This document shows positions 31,560-38,977 of a stretch of DNA of 39,994 nucleotides, one piece after another. Each line of letters starts with the position of its first letter. Position 1 is the first letter of the stretch. The notes below the pieces were generated by a model, which was given only the letters and a program-made list of their open reading frames with translations, had not been told where the DNA came from and searched no databases. A program made the translations under genes and the position numbers. Location of the stretch: assembly GCA_021847345.1 (NCBI GenBank), contig JAJZTW010000033.1, positions 1 through 39,994 on the forward strand. The letters run 5' to 3'. This DNA is from Pseudomonadota bacterium (GTDB lineage Bacteria > Pseudomonadota > Gammaproteobacteria > Burkholderiales > Burkholderiaceae_C).

Positions 31560-32837
31560 ATGCCTCGCCGCCCTCACGTACTCAAGACCCTGGGCTCGGG
31601 TGCAGCCGGCATGTTGCTGGGAGCCTGCACGAGGTCTGCCCGCGCGCAGCCGTCGCGCCTGGTCGTCGCCGCCTTTCCGTCGATCGACCAGGTGGCACGC
31701 TCGGCCGCGCCGGCCTGGCGGGCACGGCACCGCGGCGTGAGCCTGCAGGTCATCAGCCGCCAGGTGGGCGATCACCACACGGCGATGATGACGGCGCTCG
31801 CCACCGGCTCGGAACTTCCCGACGTGATGGCCATCGAGGTCGGCTACCTGGGGCGGTTCGCGCTCGGCGGGGGGCTGCTCGACCTGGCCGCCGCGCCCAT
31901 CGACATCGGCGCGCAACGCGCGCACTACACCCCCTACGCCTTCGACCAGGCCAGCCTGACGCGCGGCCGCGTGGTCGCCGCGCCGTGCGACATCGGCCCG
32001 GGCACCATGCTCGCCCGCGTCGACCTGCTGCGCACGGCCGGGGTCGGGCTTTCGAGCCTGCGGGGTTCGTGGGACGACTTCGTGCGGGCCGGCCAGCTGC
32101 TGCGCAAGCGCACCGGCGCCTGGCTGGTCCCGAATGCGCGCGACGTGCTCGACATCGCCATCCGCAGCGGGCTGGCGCCGGGCGACGGGCTGTACTTCGA
32201 CGCCCATGGCAGGCCCGCGCTGCTGAGCCCGCGCTTCGTGCGGGGTTTCGAGCTCGCCGCGCGGGTGCGCCGCCTGGGACTCGACGCGCGCGTGCAGTCG
32301 TGGTCGCCGGCCTGGGCCAGCGGAATTCGCGACGGGCATATCGCGGTGGTCATGTCGGGTGCCTGGCTGGCCGGACACCTGGCGAGCTGGCTGGCGCCGG
32401 CCACCGCCGGGCGCTGGCGCGCGGCGCAGCTGCCGGCTGGCTCGTGGAGCGCCTACGGCGGCAGCTTCCTTGCGGTGCCGCGTCGCCTGCCGGCGCGCCG
32501 CCGAGCGCTGGCGTGGGATTTCGTGCGCCTGCTCACGCTGCAGCGCCAGCGGCAACTCGCGGCGTTCGCCAGCGTGGACGCCTTTCCGGCGCTGGTCGAC
32601 ACCTACGACGACCCCTTCTTCGACGCGCCGCTGCCCTTTCTCGGCGGGCAGCGCGCGCGCCGCCTGTGGCGCACCGCGGCCTGGAACATCCGCGCCGTCA
32701 CCCTGCACGCGCAGGACGATTTCGCCAGCGAGGTGGTGGGCGACGCGCTGTACGACGTGCTCGACCGCGGCGTGGCGCAGGACGTCGCCTTGCGGCGCGC
32801 GCAACGCCTGCTGCAGCAGCGCGTGGGGCAGGCCTGA
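31560..32837 (+). CDS. ABC importer substrate-binding lipoprotein (sugar, family 1)
   Basis: 425 residues from the ATG at 31560, chosen because it gives a compact lipoprotein signal (RRPHVLKTLGSGAAGMLLGAC, lipobox LGAC); an ATG at 31491 would add 23 residues. The mature part fits the extracellular solute-binding protein family 1: ISRQVGDHHTAMMTALATGSELPDVMAIE near the start, read as GDHHTAMMTALATGS and LPDVMAIE, then GWLLDLA-like and MSGAWLAGHLASWL segments and a late VAQDVALRRAQRLLQQ helix. It captures an oligosaccharide in the periplasm for the two permeases encoded next (TGATG overlap at 32837). It is the first gene of the importer operon behind operator 3. Confidence 0.88.
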   Translation: MPRRPHVLKTLGSGAAGMLLGACTRSARAQPSRLVVAAFPSIDQVARSAAPAWRARHRGVSLQVISRQVGDHHTAMMTALATGSELPDVMAIEVGYLGRFALGGGLLDLAAAPIDIGAQRAHYTPYAFDQASLTRGRVVAAPCDIGPGTMLARVDLLRTAGVGLSSLRGSWDDFVRAGQLLRKRTGAWLVPNARDVLDIAIRSGLAPGDGLYFDAHGRPALLSPRFVRGFELAARVRRLGLDARVQSWSPAWASGIRDGHIAVVMSGAWLAGHLASWLAPATAGRWRAAQLPAGSWSAYGGSFLAVPRRLPARRRALAWDFVRLLTLQRQRQLAAFASVDAFPALVDTYDDPFFDAPLPFLGGQRARRLWRTAAWNIRAVTLHAQDDFASEVVGDALYDVLDRGVAQDVALRRAQRLLQQRVGQA

Positions 32838-33814
32838 TGCATTCCCGCGCGACAGCCCCGCGAGGCCCGGCGCCGCGTCGCCGCATCCCGTCCCTGACGC
32901 CGCAGTGGGCTCCCTACGTGCTGCTGGCGCCGTTCGTCGTGCTGTTCCTGGTGTTCGGCCTGTTTCCGCTCGGCTTCTCGTTGTACCTGTCGTTCCACAG
33001 CTGGCAGCCGGCCAGCGGGCTGGACTCGATGCACTTTGTCGGGATGCGCAATTTCGTGTTCGCGCTGCACGATCCCTGGTTCTGGTTGTCCATGCGCAAC
33101 ACCCTGTGGCTGGCGCTGGTGGCCGGGGTCGCGCAGCACGTGGTCGCGATCCCGCTGGCCGTGTTCCTGCAGGGATCGGCCGCGCGCGCGCGGGACTGGC
33201 TGGCGGGCGCCTATTTCATGCCCTACATCACGTCGACGGTGGCCATCGCGATCCTGTTCAGCTCCTTGTTCGCGCTGCACCACGGGCTGCTCAACGAACT
33301 GCTCGGCGGCTTGTCGCATGTTCCGCTGCTGGGCGCATGGCTGCCCGGGCACGCCATCGACTGGCTCGGACGCCCACGCTACCTCAAGCCGGCGATCGCG
33401 GCGGTGGTGTTCTGGCGCTATCTCGGCTTCAACGTCGTGCTGTACCTCGCGGCGCTGCAGACCATCGATGCATCCCTGTACGAGGCAGCGCAGCTCGACG
33501 GGGCGAACGCCTGGCAGCGCTTCCGGCATGTCACGCTGCCGGCGCTGCGTCCGATGATGTGGTTCGCGGTCACGCTCAGCGTGATCGGCGGGCTGCAGTT
33601 GTTCGACGAACCGTTCATTCTCACCGGTGGCCGCGGCGGTCCCGACCAGGCGGGCATGACGGCGGCGCTGTATTTTTACCGCGAGGCCTTCGACTTCGAC
33701 GACTTCGGTGGCGCCAGCGCGATGTCTTGGATCCTTTTCGGCTTCGTCGCGCTTAGCACGTGGCTGACCAGCCGCGCCTTCGCGTCGAAGTCGCAGGCGG
33801 AGGTGTCGCCATGA
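32837..33814 (+). CDS. Sugar ABC importer permease (MalF-like)
   Basis: 325 residues with about six membrane helices (YVLLAPFVVLFLVFGLFPLGF is the first). The cytoplasmic EAA loop is present: YEAAQLDGANAWQRFRHVTLPAL, where the conserved EAA...G.........LP pattern contacts the ATPase. The ATG at 32837 overlaps the stop of the binding-protein gene, and the 3' end overlaps the second permease by 4 bases (ATGA). The N-terminal extension (SRATAPRGPAPRRRIPSL) is basic and cytoplasmic. It belongs to the carbohydrate uptake transporter-1 group that imports di- and oligosaccharides. Confidence 0.93.
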   Translation: MHSRATAPRGPAPRRRIPSLTPQWAPYVLLAPFVVLFLVFGLFPLGFSLYLSFHSWQPASGLDSMHFVGMRNFVFALHDPWFWLSMRNTLWLALVAGVAQHVVAIPLAVFLQGSAARARDWLAGAYFMPYITSTVAIAILFSSLFALHHGLLNELLGGLSHVPLLGAWLPGHAIDWLGRPRYLKPAIAAVVFWRYLGFNVVLYLAALQTIDASLYEAAQLDGANAWQRFRHVTLPALRPMMWFAVTLSVIGGLQLFDEPFILTGGRGGPDQAGMTAALYFYREAFDFDDFGGASAMSWILFGFVALSTWLTSRAFASKSQAEVSP

Positions 33815-34650
33815 GCCGGATGCCGGGTATCGCGAACCCGCCGTCGCGCCTGCTGGCCCAGGCGCTGGTCGTCGGCGGCGCGCTGCTCATGGTGGCGCCG
33901 CTGTACTTCATGTTCGTGTTCGCCACGCACAGCCGCGGCGCGATTTTCGCGTCACCGCCGCCGCTGCTGCCGGGTGCCCGCACCCTGGACAACCTGCGCA
34001 TCCTGCTGCAGGCGCTCCCGTTCTGGCGCAACGTCGGCTGGAGCCTGTACGTGGCCTGCGCCTCGGCGCTGCTGACCCTGCTGCTGTGCTCGATGGCCGG
34101 CTACGCCTTCGCCATGTTCCGCTTCCGGCTGCGCCGCGCGCTGTTCCTGCTGGTGCTGGGCACCCTGCTCGTGCCGCAGTTCATGAACATGATTCCCACC
34201 TTCATGGTGATGGACGCGCTGGACTGGATCAACCAGCCTCGCGCGCTGTACGTGCCCGGCGCCGCCAGCGCGTTCGGCATCGTGTTCATGCGCCAGTACA
34301 TCTCCTCGTCGGTGCCGCGCGACGTCATCGAGGCCGCCCGCCTCGACGGCTGCGGCGAGTTCACGATCTACCTGCGCATCGTCGTTCCCCTGATCGGGCC
34401 GGCCCTCGGCACCCTGGGCCTGATCAGCTTCATCGCCTCGTGGAACAACTTTCTCATGCCCCTGATCGTGCTGCGCTCGCCCGGCATGTACACGGTGCCG
34501 CTGGCGCTGCGCAGCCTGCAGAGTCCGACCGACACGCAGTGGGGAGCGCTGATGGTCGGCTCGGCCATCGCCACGCTGCCGCTGCTGGCGATGTATGTCC
34601 TGTACTCGCGCCGCCTGGTCGACGGCCTCACTGCCGGTGCCGTCAAGTAA
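33811..34650 (+). CDS. Sugar ABC importer permease (MalG-like)
   Basis: 279 residues, six predicted helices. The EAA loop is IEAARLDGCGEFTIYLRIVVPLIGP. Preceding LVPQFMNMIPTFMVMDALDWINQ and the FGIVFMRQYISSSVP block are typical of MalG/CUT1 second permeases. Start ATG at 33811 inside the end of the first permease. No ATP-binding subunit gene follows; the next gene is a glycosidase. CUT1 importers often share one MsmK/MalK-type ATPase encoded elsewhere, which is the likely solution here. Confidence 0.93.
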   Translation: MSRMPGIANPPSRLLAQALVVGGALLMVAPLYFMFVFATHSRGAIFASPPPLLPGARTLDNLRILLQALPFWRNVGWSLYVACASALLTLLLCSMAGYAFAMFRFRLRRALFLLVLGTLLVPQFMNMIPTFMVMDALDWINQPRALYVPGAASAFGIVFMRQYISSSVPRDVIEAARLDGCGEFTIYLRIVVPLIGPALGTLGLISFIASWNNFLMPLIVLRSPGMYTVPLALRSLQSPTDTQWGALMVGSAIATLPLLAMYVLYSRRLVDGLTAGAVK

Positions 34651-34717
34651 GCCCCGCCGCGGCGCCGCTGCACAGATGCCGCGCCCGCGATCCCCAAACC
34701 CTTCAACCGGGAATTCC

Positions 34718-36076
34718 ATGCAACAACAACCCCCCATCGATCCTCGCGCGCTGGCCCGGCGCTTTCCGCAAGACTTCACCTGGGGCGTGGCCACCAGCGC
34801 GTACCAGATCGAAGGCGCGGCGCACGAGGATGGGCGCGGCGACTCGATCTGGGACGTGTTCTGCCGCCAGCCGGGAGCGATCGCCGACGCCAGCAACGGA
34901 GATGTGGCCTGCGACCACTACCACCGCTGGCAGGCCGACCTCGACCTGGTCGGCCGGCTCGGTGTCAACGCCTACCGCTTCTCGGTGGCATGGCCGCGCG
35001 TGCAACCTCTGGGCCATGGAGCCTGGAACCAGCGCGGGCTGGACTTCTACGAGCGCCTGGTCGACGGCCTGCTGCAACGCGGCATCGCGCCCCATCTCAC
35101 GCTCAATCACTGGGACCTGCCGCAGGCCCTGCAGGAGCGCGGTGGCTGGGCCGATCGCGACACGGTGCACCGATTCGTCGACTACGCCGGCGAGATCGCG
35201 CGTCGCCTGGGGTCCCGCCTGCGCTCGCTGACCACGCACAACGAACCCTTCGTGCAAGCCGTGCTGGGCCACGAGAGCGGCATCTTCGCCCCCGGAATCC
35301 GCGACCGCGGTGTCGCCGTGCAGGTGGCGCACCACCTGCTTCTCAGCCACGGCCTGGCGCTGCGCGCGCTGCGCGCCGAGGGTGTGGCCTGCGACCTCGG
35401 CATCGTGCTCAACCTGGCGCCGATCCAGCCGGCCAGCGGCTCGGAGGCCGACCTCGCGCGGGCGCGCCTCGAGGACGGCCGCCTGGTGCGCTGGTACGTG
35501 GATCCGCTGCTGCGCGGCAGCTACCCGCAGGACGTCGTGCAGGCGCTGGGCGCCGACGCCCCGAAGGTGCAGCCGGGGGACATGGAGGCGATCGCCGAGC
35601 CGCTGGACTTCCTCGGGGTCAACTACTACTCGCGCACCGTGTTCAACGCCGACGGCGCGGTCGACCCGGGGTCGCTCGGCAACCCGCTCACCGACATGGG
35701 CTGGGAGGTCTACCCGCAAGGCCTCGCCGACCTGCTGATGCGCCTGCATCGCGACTACCCGCTGCCCGACGTGTACGTGACCGAGAACGGCGCCGCGTTT
35801 CCCGACCAGATGGTCGACGCGCGCGTGCCGGACCACGCGCGCACGCAGTACATCGCCAGCCACATCTCGGCTGCCGCCGATGCGCTGGCCGCCGGCGTGC
35901 CGCTGCGCGGCTTCATGGTGTGGAGCCTGCTCGACAACTTCGAGTGGGCCAGCGGGTATGCCAAGCGCTTCGGCATCGTGCATGTCGACTATGCCACCCA
36001 GCGCCGCACGCCGAAGGCCAGCGCCGCCTGGTACCGGGACTTCCTGCTGGCCATGCGCGCCAGCGTGGCTGCCTGA
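34718..36076 (+). CDS. GH1 beta-glucosidase
   Basis: 452 residues, standard GH1 length. The N-terminal signature FTWGVATSAYQIEGA, the acid/base Glu176 in TTHNEPF, and the nucleophile Glu356 in VYVTENGAA are all present, together with SVAWPRVQP and the C-terminal MVWSLLDNFEWASGYAKRFGIV. It removes terminal beta-glucose from short gluco-oligosaccharides. There is no signal peptide, so it acts in the cytoplasm on what the ABC importer delivers. It lies 67 bases after the second permease in the same orientation and is followed after 14 bases by a GH30 gene, so it is inside the operon. Specificity for beta-1,3 versus other links cannot be read from the sequence. Confidence 0.95.
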   Translation: MQQQPPIDPRALARRFPQDFTWGVATSAYQIEGAAHEDGRGDSIWDVFCRQPGAIADASNGDVACDHYHRWQADLDLVGRLGVNAYRFSVAWPRVQPLGHGAWNQRGLDFYERLVDGLLQRGIAPHLTLNHWDLPQALQERGGWADRDTVHRFVDYAGEIARRLGSRLRSLTTHNEPFVQAVLGHESGIFAPGIRDRGVAVQVAHHLLLSHGLALRALRAEGVACDLGIVLNLAPIQPASGSEADLARARLEDGRLVRWYVDPLLRGSYPQDVVQALGADAPKVQPGDMEAIAEPLDFLGVNYYSRTVFNADGAVDPGSLGNPLTDMGWEVYPQGLADLLMRLHRDYPLPDVYVTENGAAFPDQMVDARVPDHARTQYIASHISAAADALAAGVPLRGFMVWSLLDNFEWASGYAKRFGIVHVDYATQRRTPKASAAWYRDFLLAMRASVAA

Positions 36077-36090
36077 CGGGTCGAGACGCC

Positions 36091-37443
36091 ATGCTCGAGT
36101 TCCATCTCACCACGCGCGACAGCGGGCTGCGCCTGGCACGCCAGCCTGCCTTGGCGCCCGCTGCCGCCTCGCCCCCGGGCAGCGTGGTTGTGGGCGTCGA
36201 CAGCGGGCGCCACTTCCAGGTGCTGGAGGGCTTCGGCGGCGCTTTCACCGAGGCCGCCGCGGTGAACTGGCAGTCGCTGTCCGCGCCACAGCGCGATGCC
36301 GCGCTGCGCGCCTATTTTGCCAGCCCGGAGCAGGGCGGCCACGGCTACACCCTGTGTCGGGTGCACATGAACAGCTGCGACTTCGCGCTGGGCAACTACG
36401 CCCATGTCGAGGTCGACGGCGATGTCGAACTGCGCAGCTTCAGCATCGAGCGCGACCAGCGCGCCCTGTTGCCACTGGTGCTGGCCGCCGGGCGCGCGGC
36501 AGCGATCCCTCCACGCGTGCTGGTGTCTCCGTGGAGCCCGCCGGCCTGGATGAAGGACAGCCGGCGCATGAACGGCGGCGGGCGCCTGCTGGAGGCATAC
36601 CGCCAGGCCTGGGCCGACTGCTTCGTGCGGTTCGTACGCGCCTATCGCGAGCAGGGCGTCGACGTCTGGGGCGTCACCGTGCAGAACGAGCCGATGGCGG
36701 TGCAGCCCTGGGATTCGTGCATCTACACGGCCGAGGAGGAGCGCGACTTCATCGCCCTGCACCTGGGCCCCGCGCTGCGCGACGCCGGGCTGGGCGACGT
36801 GCGCATCGTCGGCTGGGACCACAACCGCGACCTGCTTGGCGAACGTGCACGCGTGCTGTACGGCGACGAGCGCGCGCGCGGCTTTCTCTGGGGCCTGGGG
36901 TTCCACTGGTACGGCGAGCCGATGTTCGACAACGTGCGTCGCGTGCACGAGGCCTGGCCGGACAAGAAGCTGCTGCTGACCGAGGCCTGCCAGGAAGGCG
37001 GGCCGCATCGCGACGACTGGGCGGTGGCCGAGCGCTACGGCGAATCGATGATCGCCGACCTGAATCACGGCAGCGCGGGCTGGATCGACTGGAACCTGTT
37101 CCTCGACCTGCAGGGCGGGCCCAACCACGTCGGCAACTACTGCAGCGCCCCCATCCTGGTGGATGGGCAGGGCGATCGCTGGCTGGAGCAGCCTTCGTAT
37201 TTCTGCATCGGGCATTTCGCGCGCCATCTGCGCCCGGGCGCACGCAGGGTGTTCTGCGCACCGTCGAGCAGCGCGGTCGAGACCACGGCCTTCGTCGACG
37301 CCGCCGGCAGGCTGGCGCTGGTGGCCATGAACCGGCGCGACCACGAGGTCGCGCTCGACCTGCGCATCGACGGGGGTCACTATGCGGCCGGCCTGCCGGC
37401 GCACTCGATCGCCACCTTCGTGCGGGAGGCGCGGCATGCCTGA
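36091..37443 (+). CDS. GH30-family beta-glucanase/glucosylceramidase-like hydrolase
   Basis: 450 residues, no signal peptide, so cytoplasmic. FEGFGG-like start (VLEGFGGAFTEAAAVNW), VSPWSPPAWMKDSRRMNGGG and the two catalytic Glu (Glu200 in VTVQNEPM, Glu298 in LLLTEACQEG) define GH30 with the C-terminal beta-sandwich. Related enzymes cleave beta-1,6-glucan, glucosylceramide or beta-1,3-gluco-oligosaccharides. With a GH81 endo-beta-1,3-glucanase and GH1 in the same operon, a role on beta-1,6 branches or linkages of a mixed beta-glucan is the simplest inference. It follows the GH1 gene by 14 bases. A preceding good ribosome-binding site is not evident; coupling to upstream translation may help. 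Confidence 0.93.
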   Translation: MLEFHLTTRDSGLRLARQPALAPAAASPPGSVVVGVDSGRHFQVLEGFGGAFTEAAAVNWQSLSAPQRDAALRAYFASPEQGGHGYTLCRVHMNSCDFALGNYAHVEVDGDVELRSFSIERDQRALLPLVLAAGRAAAIPPRVLVSPWSPPAWMKDSRRMNGGGRLLEAYRQAWADCFVRFVRAYREQGVDVWGVTVQNEPMAVQPWDSCIYTAEEERDFIALHLGPALRDAGLGDVRIVGWDHNRDLLGERARVLYGDERARGFLWGLGFHWYGEPMFDNVRRVHEAWPDKKLLLTEACQEGGPHRDDWAVAERYGESMIADLNHGSAGWIDWNLFLDLQGGPNHVGNYCSAPILVDGQGDRWLEQPSYFCIGHFARHLRPGARRVFCAPSSSAVETTAFVDAAGRLALVAMNRRDHEVALDLRIDGGHYAAGLPAHSIATFVREARHA

Positions 37444-37539
37444 AACGATCATCGAGCAGCCGGCGGCCGGCGCGTCGATCACCCGTCCCGTGTGCGTGAG
37501 CGCGCGCGACGGCGCAAGAGAACAACCGAGGAGACAACC

Positions 37540-38919
37540 GTGAAAAAGACCATCTTGCTGGGTGCACTGCTGTGGGGGACGACCCTTTCGGCATACGCCG
37601 TGCAGTTCGGCCCGCTGACCTTGTCGGGATTCGGCAAGGACGAGATCACCACCGCCAACAACGTCGGCACGGTGAACGACAACGCCGCCATGCCCCTGCC
37701 TTGCTATGGGGACGCGCGGGAGGTGTTGCCGACGTCGCAAAGCGGCCCGCATTCCTGCCTGCCGACCGGCGCCGGCACGGTGACCACGCCGAGCCCGATG
37801 TTCCAGCTCACCGGCACGCTCAAGCACGAGTTCGACAACGGCGTGACCGTGCAGGGTGTGCTGACCAAGCGAATCCGCAGCGGATCGAACGATGTCGTCG
37901 GGCAGAACTGGTACGAGAAGTACGTCGCCATCTCGTATCCGTCGCTCGGCCAGCTCAGCGTGGGCACGCAGCTGGCCCGAGCGTGGTCCCGGCAGGACGG
38001 CTTCAGCTATCCGATCGGGCTGTCCACCGCGTGGAGCGAAACCGGCGCGGGCTTCGGGATCCTTCCCGATTCGGTGCGCTACACCAGTCGCATGTTCCAC
38101 AGCTCGTACGGCAAGTTCACGCTGGAGGCGACCTACGCCACCAACCATCCCTTCAACACCTACACCGGCCCGCAGCTGGCGGCGCCCGCGCCGACGCCGC
38201 AGATGCTGGAGCTGTTCGCGCAGTTCTCCAACCGCAACAACCTGATCGAGTTCACCTACGAGATCAGCCACGGCGCCGGGCAGTCGTCGTGGGGCAAGAG
38301 CCCCTTCGTGGGTGCTTCCAACCTGCCGGTGGTCACGGTCAACGGCACCAACTACTACGACAGTGAGCCGCACCAGAGCGTGGCCATCCTCGAGGGCGAT
38401 CACTGGTTCACGCCGCTGTGGATGCTCACCTGGGGCGTGCGCCACAGCTATTGGTCGGGTGAGTCGACGACCTGCGGCTTCGTGAACAACGTCGGCAACG
38501 GGCAGCCGGGTTGCCTGTATCCCTCGGGGGGCTACAACTATGCCATCGCGTCGGCCGGCGGCAACCCCTACCAGCCCGGGTACTCCGCGTCGACCAACGA
38601 TTTCCTGCTCGGCCTGAGCCACTACCGCGGGTTGTGGACCTACACCGCGGGCATGGTCTACCTCGGGCGTGCGCGCACCGACAACCCGACCCAATGGGGC
38701 CAGGACAACTGGGCGGTGGTCACCAACCTGGGCATCTACCGCAAGCTGCCCGAGGTCTACCGCAACCTGAGCGTGTACGCCGGCTTCGGCTACGTGCACT
38801 TCGGCCAGCTCGGTGCGCCGCCGCTGAGCATGACCAGCGTGTCCCAGTTCGGCGGAGTCAATTCCTGGGTGAGCCGCGACGGCGAGAGCGTCACGCTGGG
38901 CGCGCTGGTCACCTTCTGA
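37540..38919 (+). CDS. Outer-membrane beta-barrel porin
   Basis: 459 residues with GTG start at 37540, chosen because GAGGAGA is 6 bases upstream and MKKTILLGALLWGTTLSAYA is then a clean signal peptide. The mature protein begins VQFGPLTLSGFGKDEI, alternates polar and hydrophobic residues throughout (for example YGKFTLEATYATNH, LIEFTYEISHG), is rich in aromatic girdle residues, and ends in ...GALVTF with the C-terminal Phe needed for Bam-mediated insertion. It has the size and look of a 16-18-strand trimeric or monomeric oligosaccharide-type porin. Sitting between the GH30 and GH81 genes, it probably admits glucan oligosaccharides to the periplasm. Two Cys pairs (near 55/72 and 320/330) are unusual for a porin and could form loop disulfides. 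Confidence 0.88.
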   Translation: MKKTILLGALLWGTTLSAYAVQFGPLTLSGFGKDEITTANNVGTVNDNAAMPLPCYGDAREVLPTSQSGPHSCLPTGAGTVTTPSPMFQLTGTLKHEFDNGVTVQGVLTKRIRSGSNDVVGQNWYEKYVAISYPSLGQLSVGTQLARAWSRQDGFSYPIGLSTAWSETGAGFGILPDSVRYTSRMFHSSYGKFTLEATYATNHPFNTYTGPQLAAPAPTPQMLELFAQFSNRNNLIEFTYEISHGAGQSSWGKSPFVGASNLPVVTVNGTNYYDSEPHQSVAILEGDHWFTPLWMLTWGVRHSYWSGESTTCGFVNNVGNGQPGCLYPSGGYNYAIASAGGNPYQPGYSASTNDFLLGLSHYRGLWTYTAGMVYLGRARTDNPTQWGQDNWAVVTNLGIYRKLPEVYRNLSVYAGFGYVHFGQLGAPPLSMTSVSQFGGVNSWVSRDGESVTLGALVTF

Positions 38920-38977
38920 ACACAACGCACGAACCGACCCGGCGGCAGGGCCCCGGGTGAACGACGAGGAGACAACC

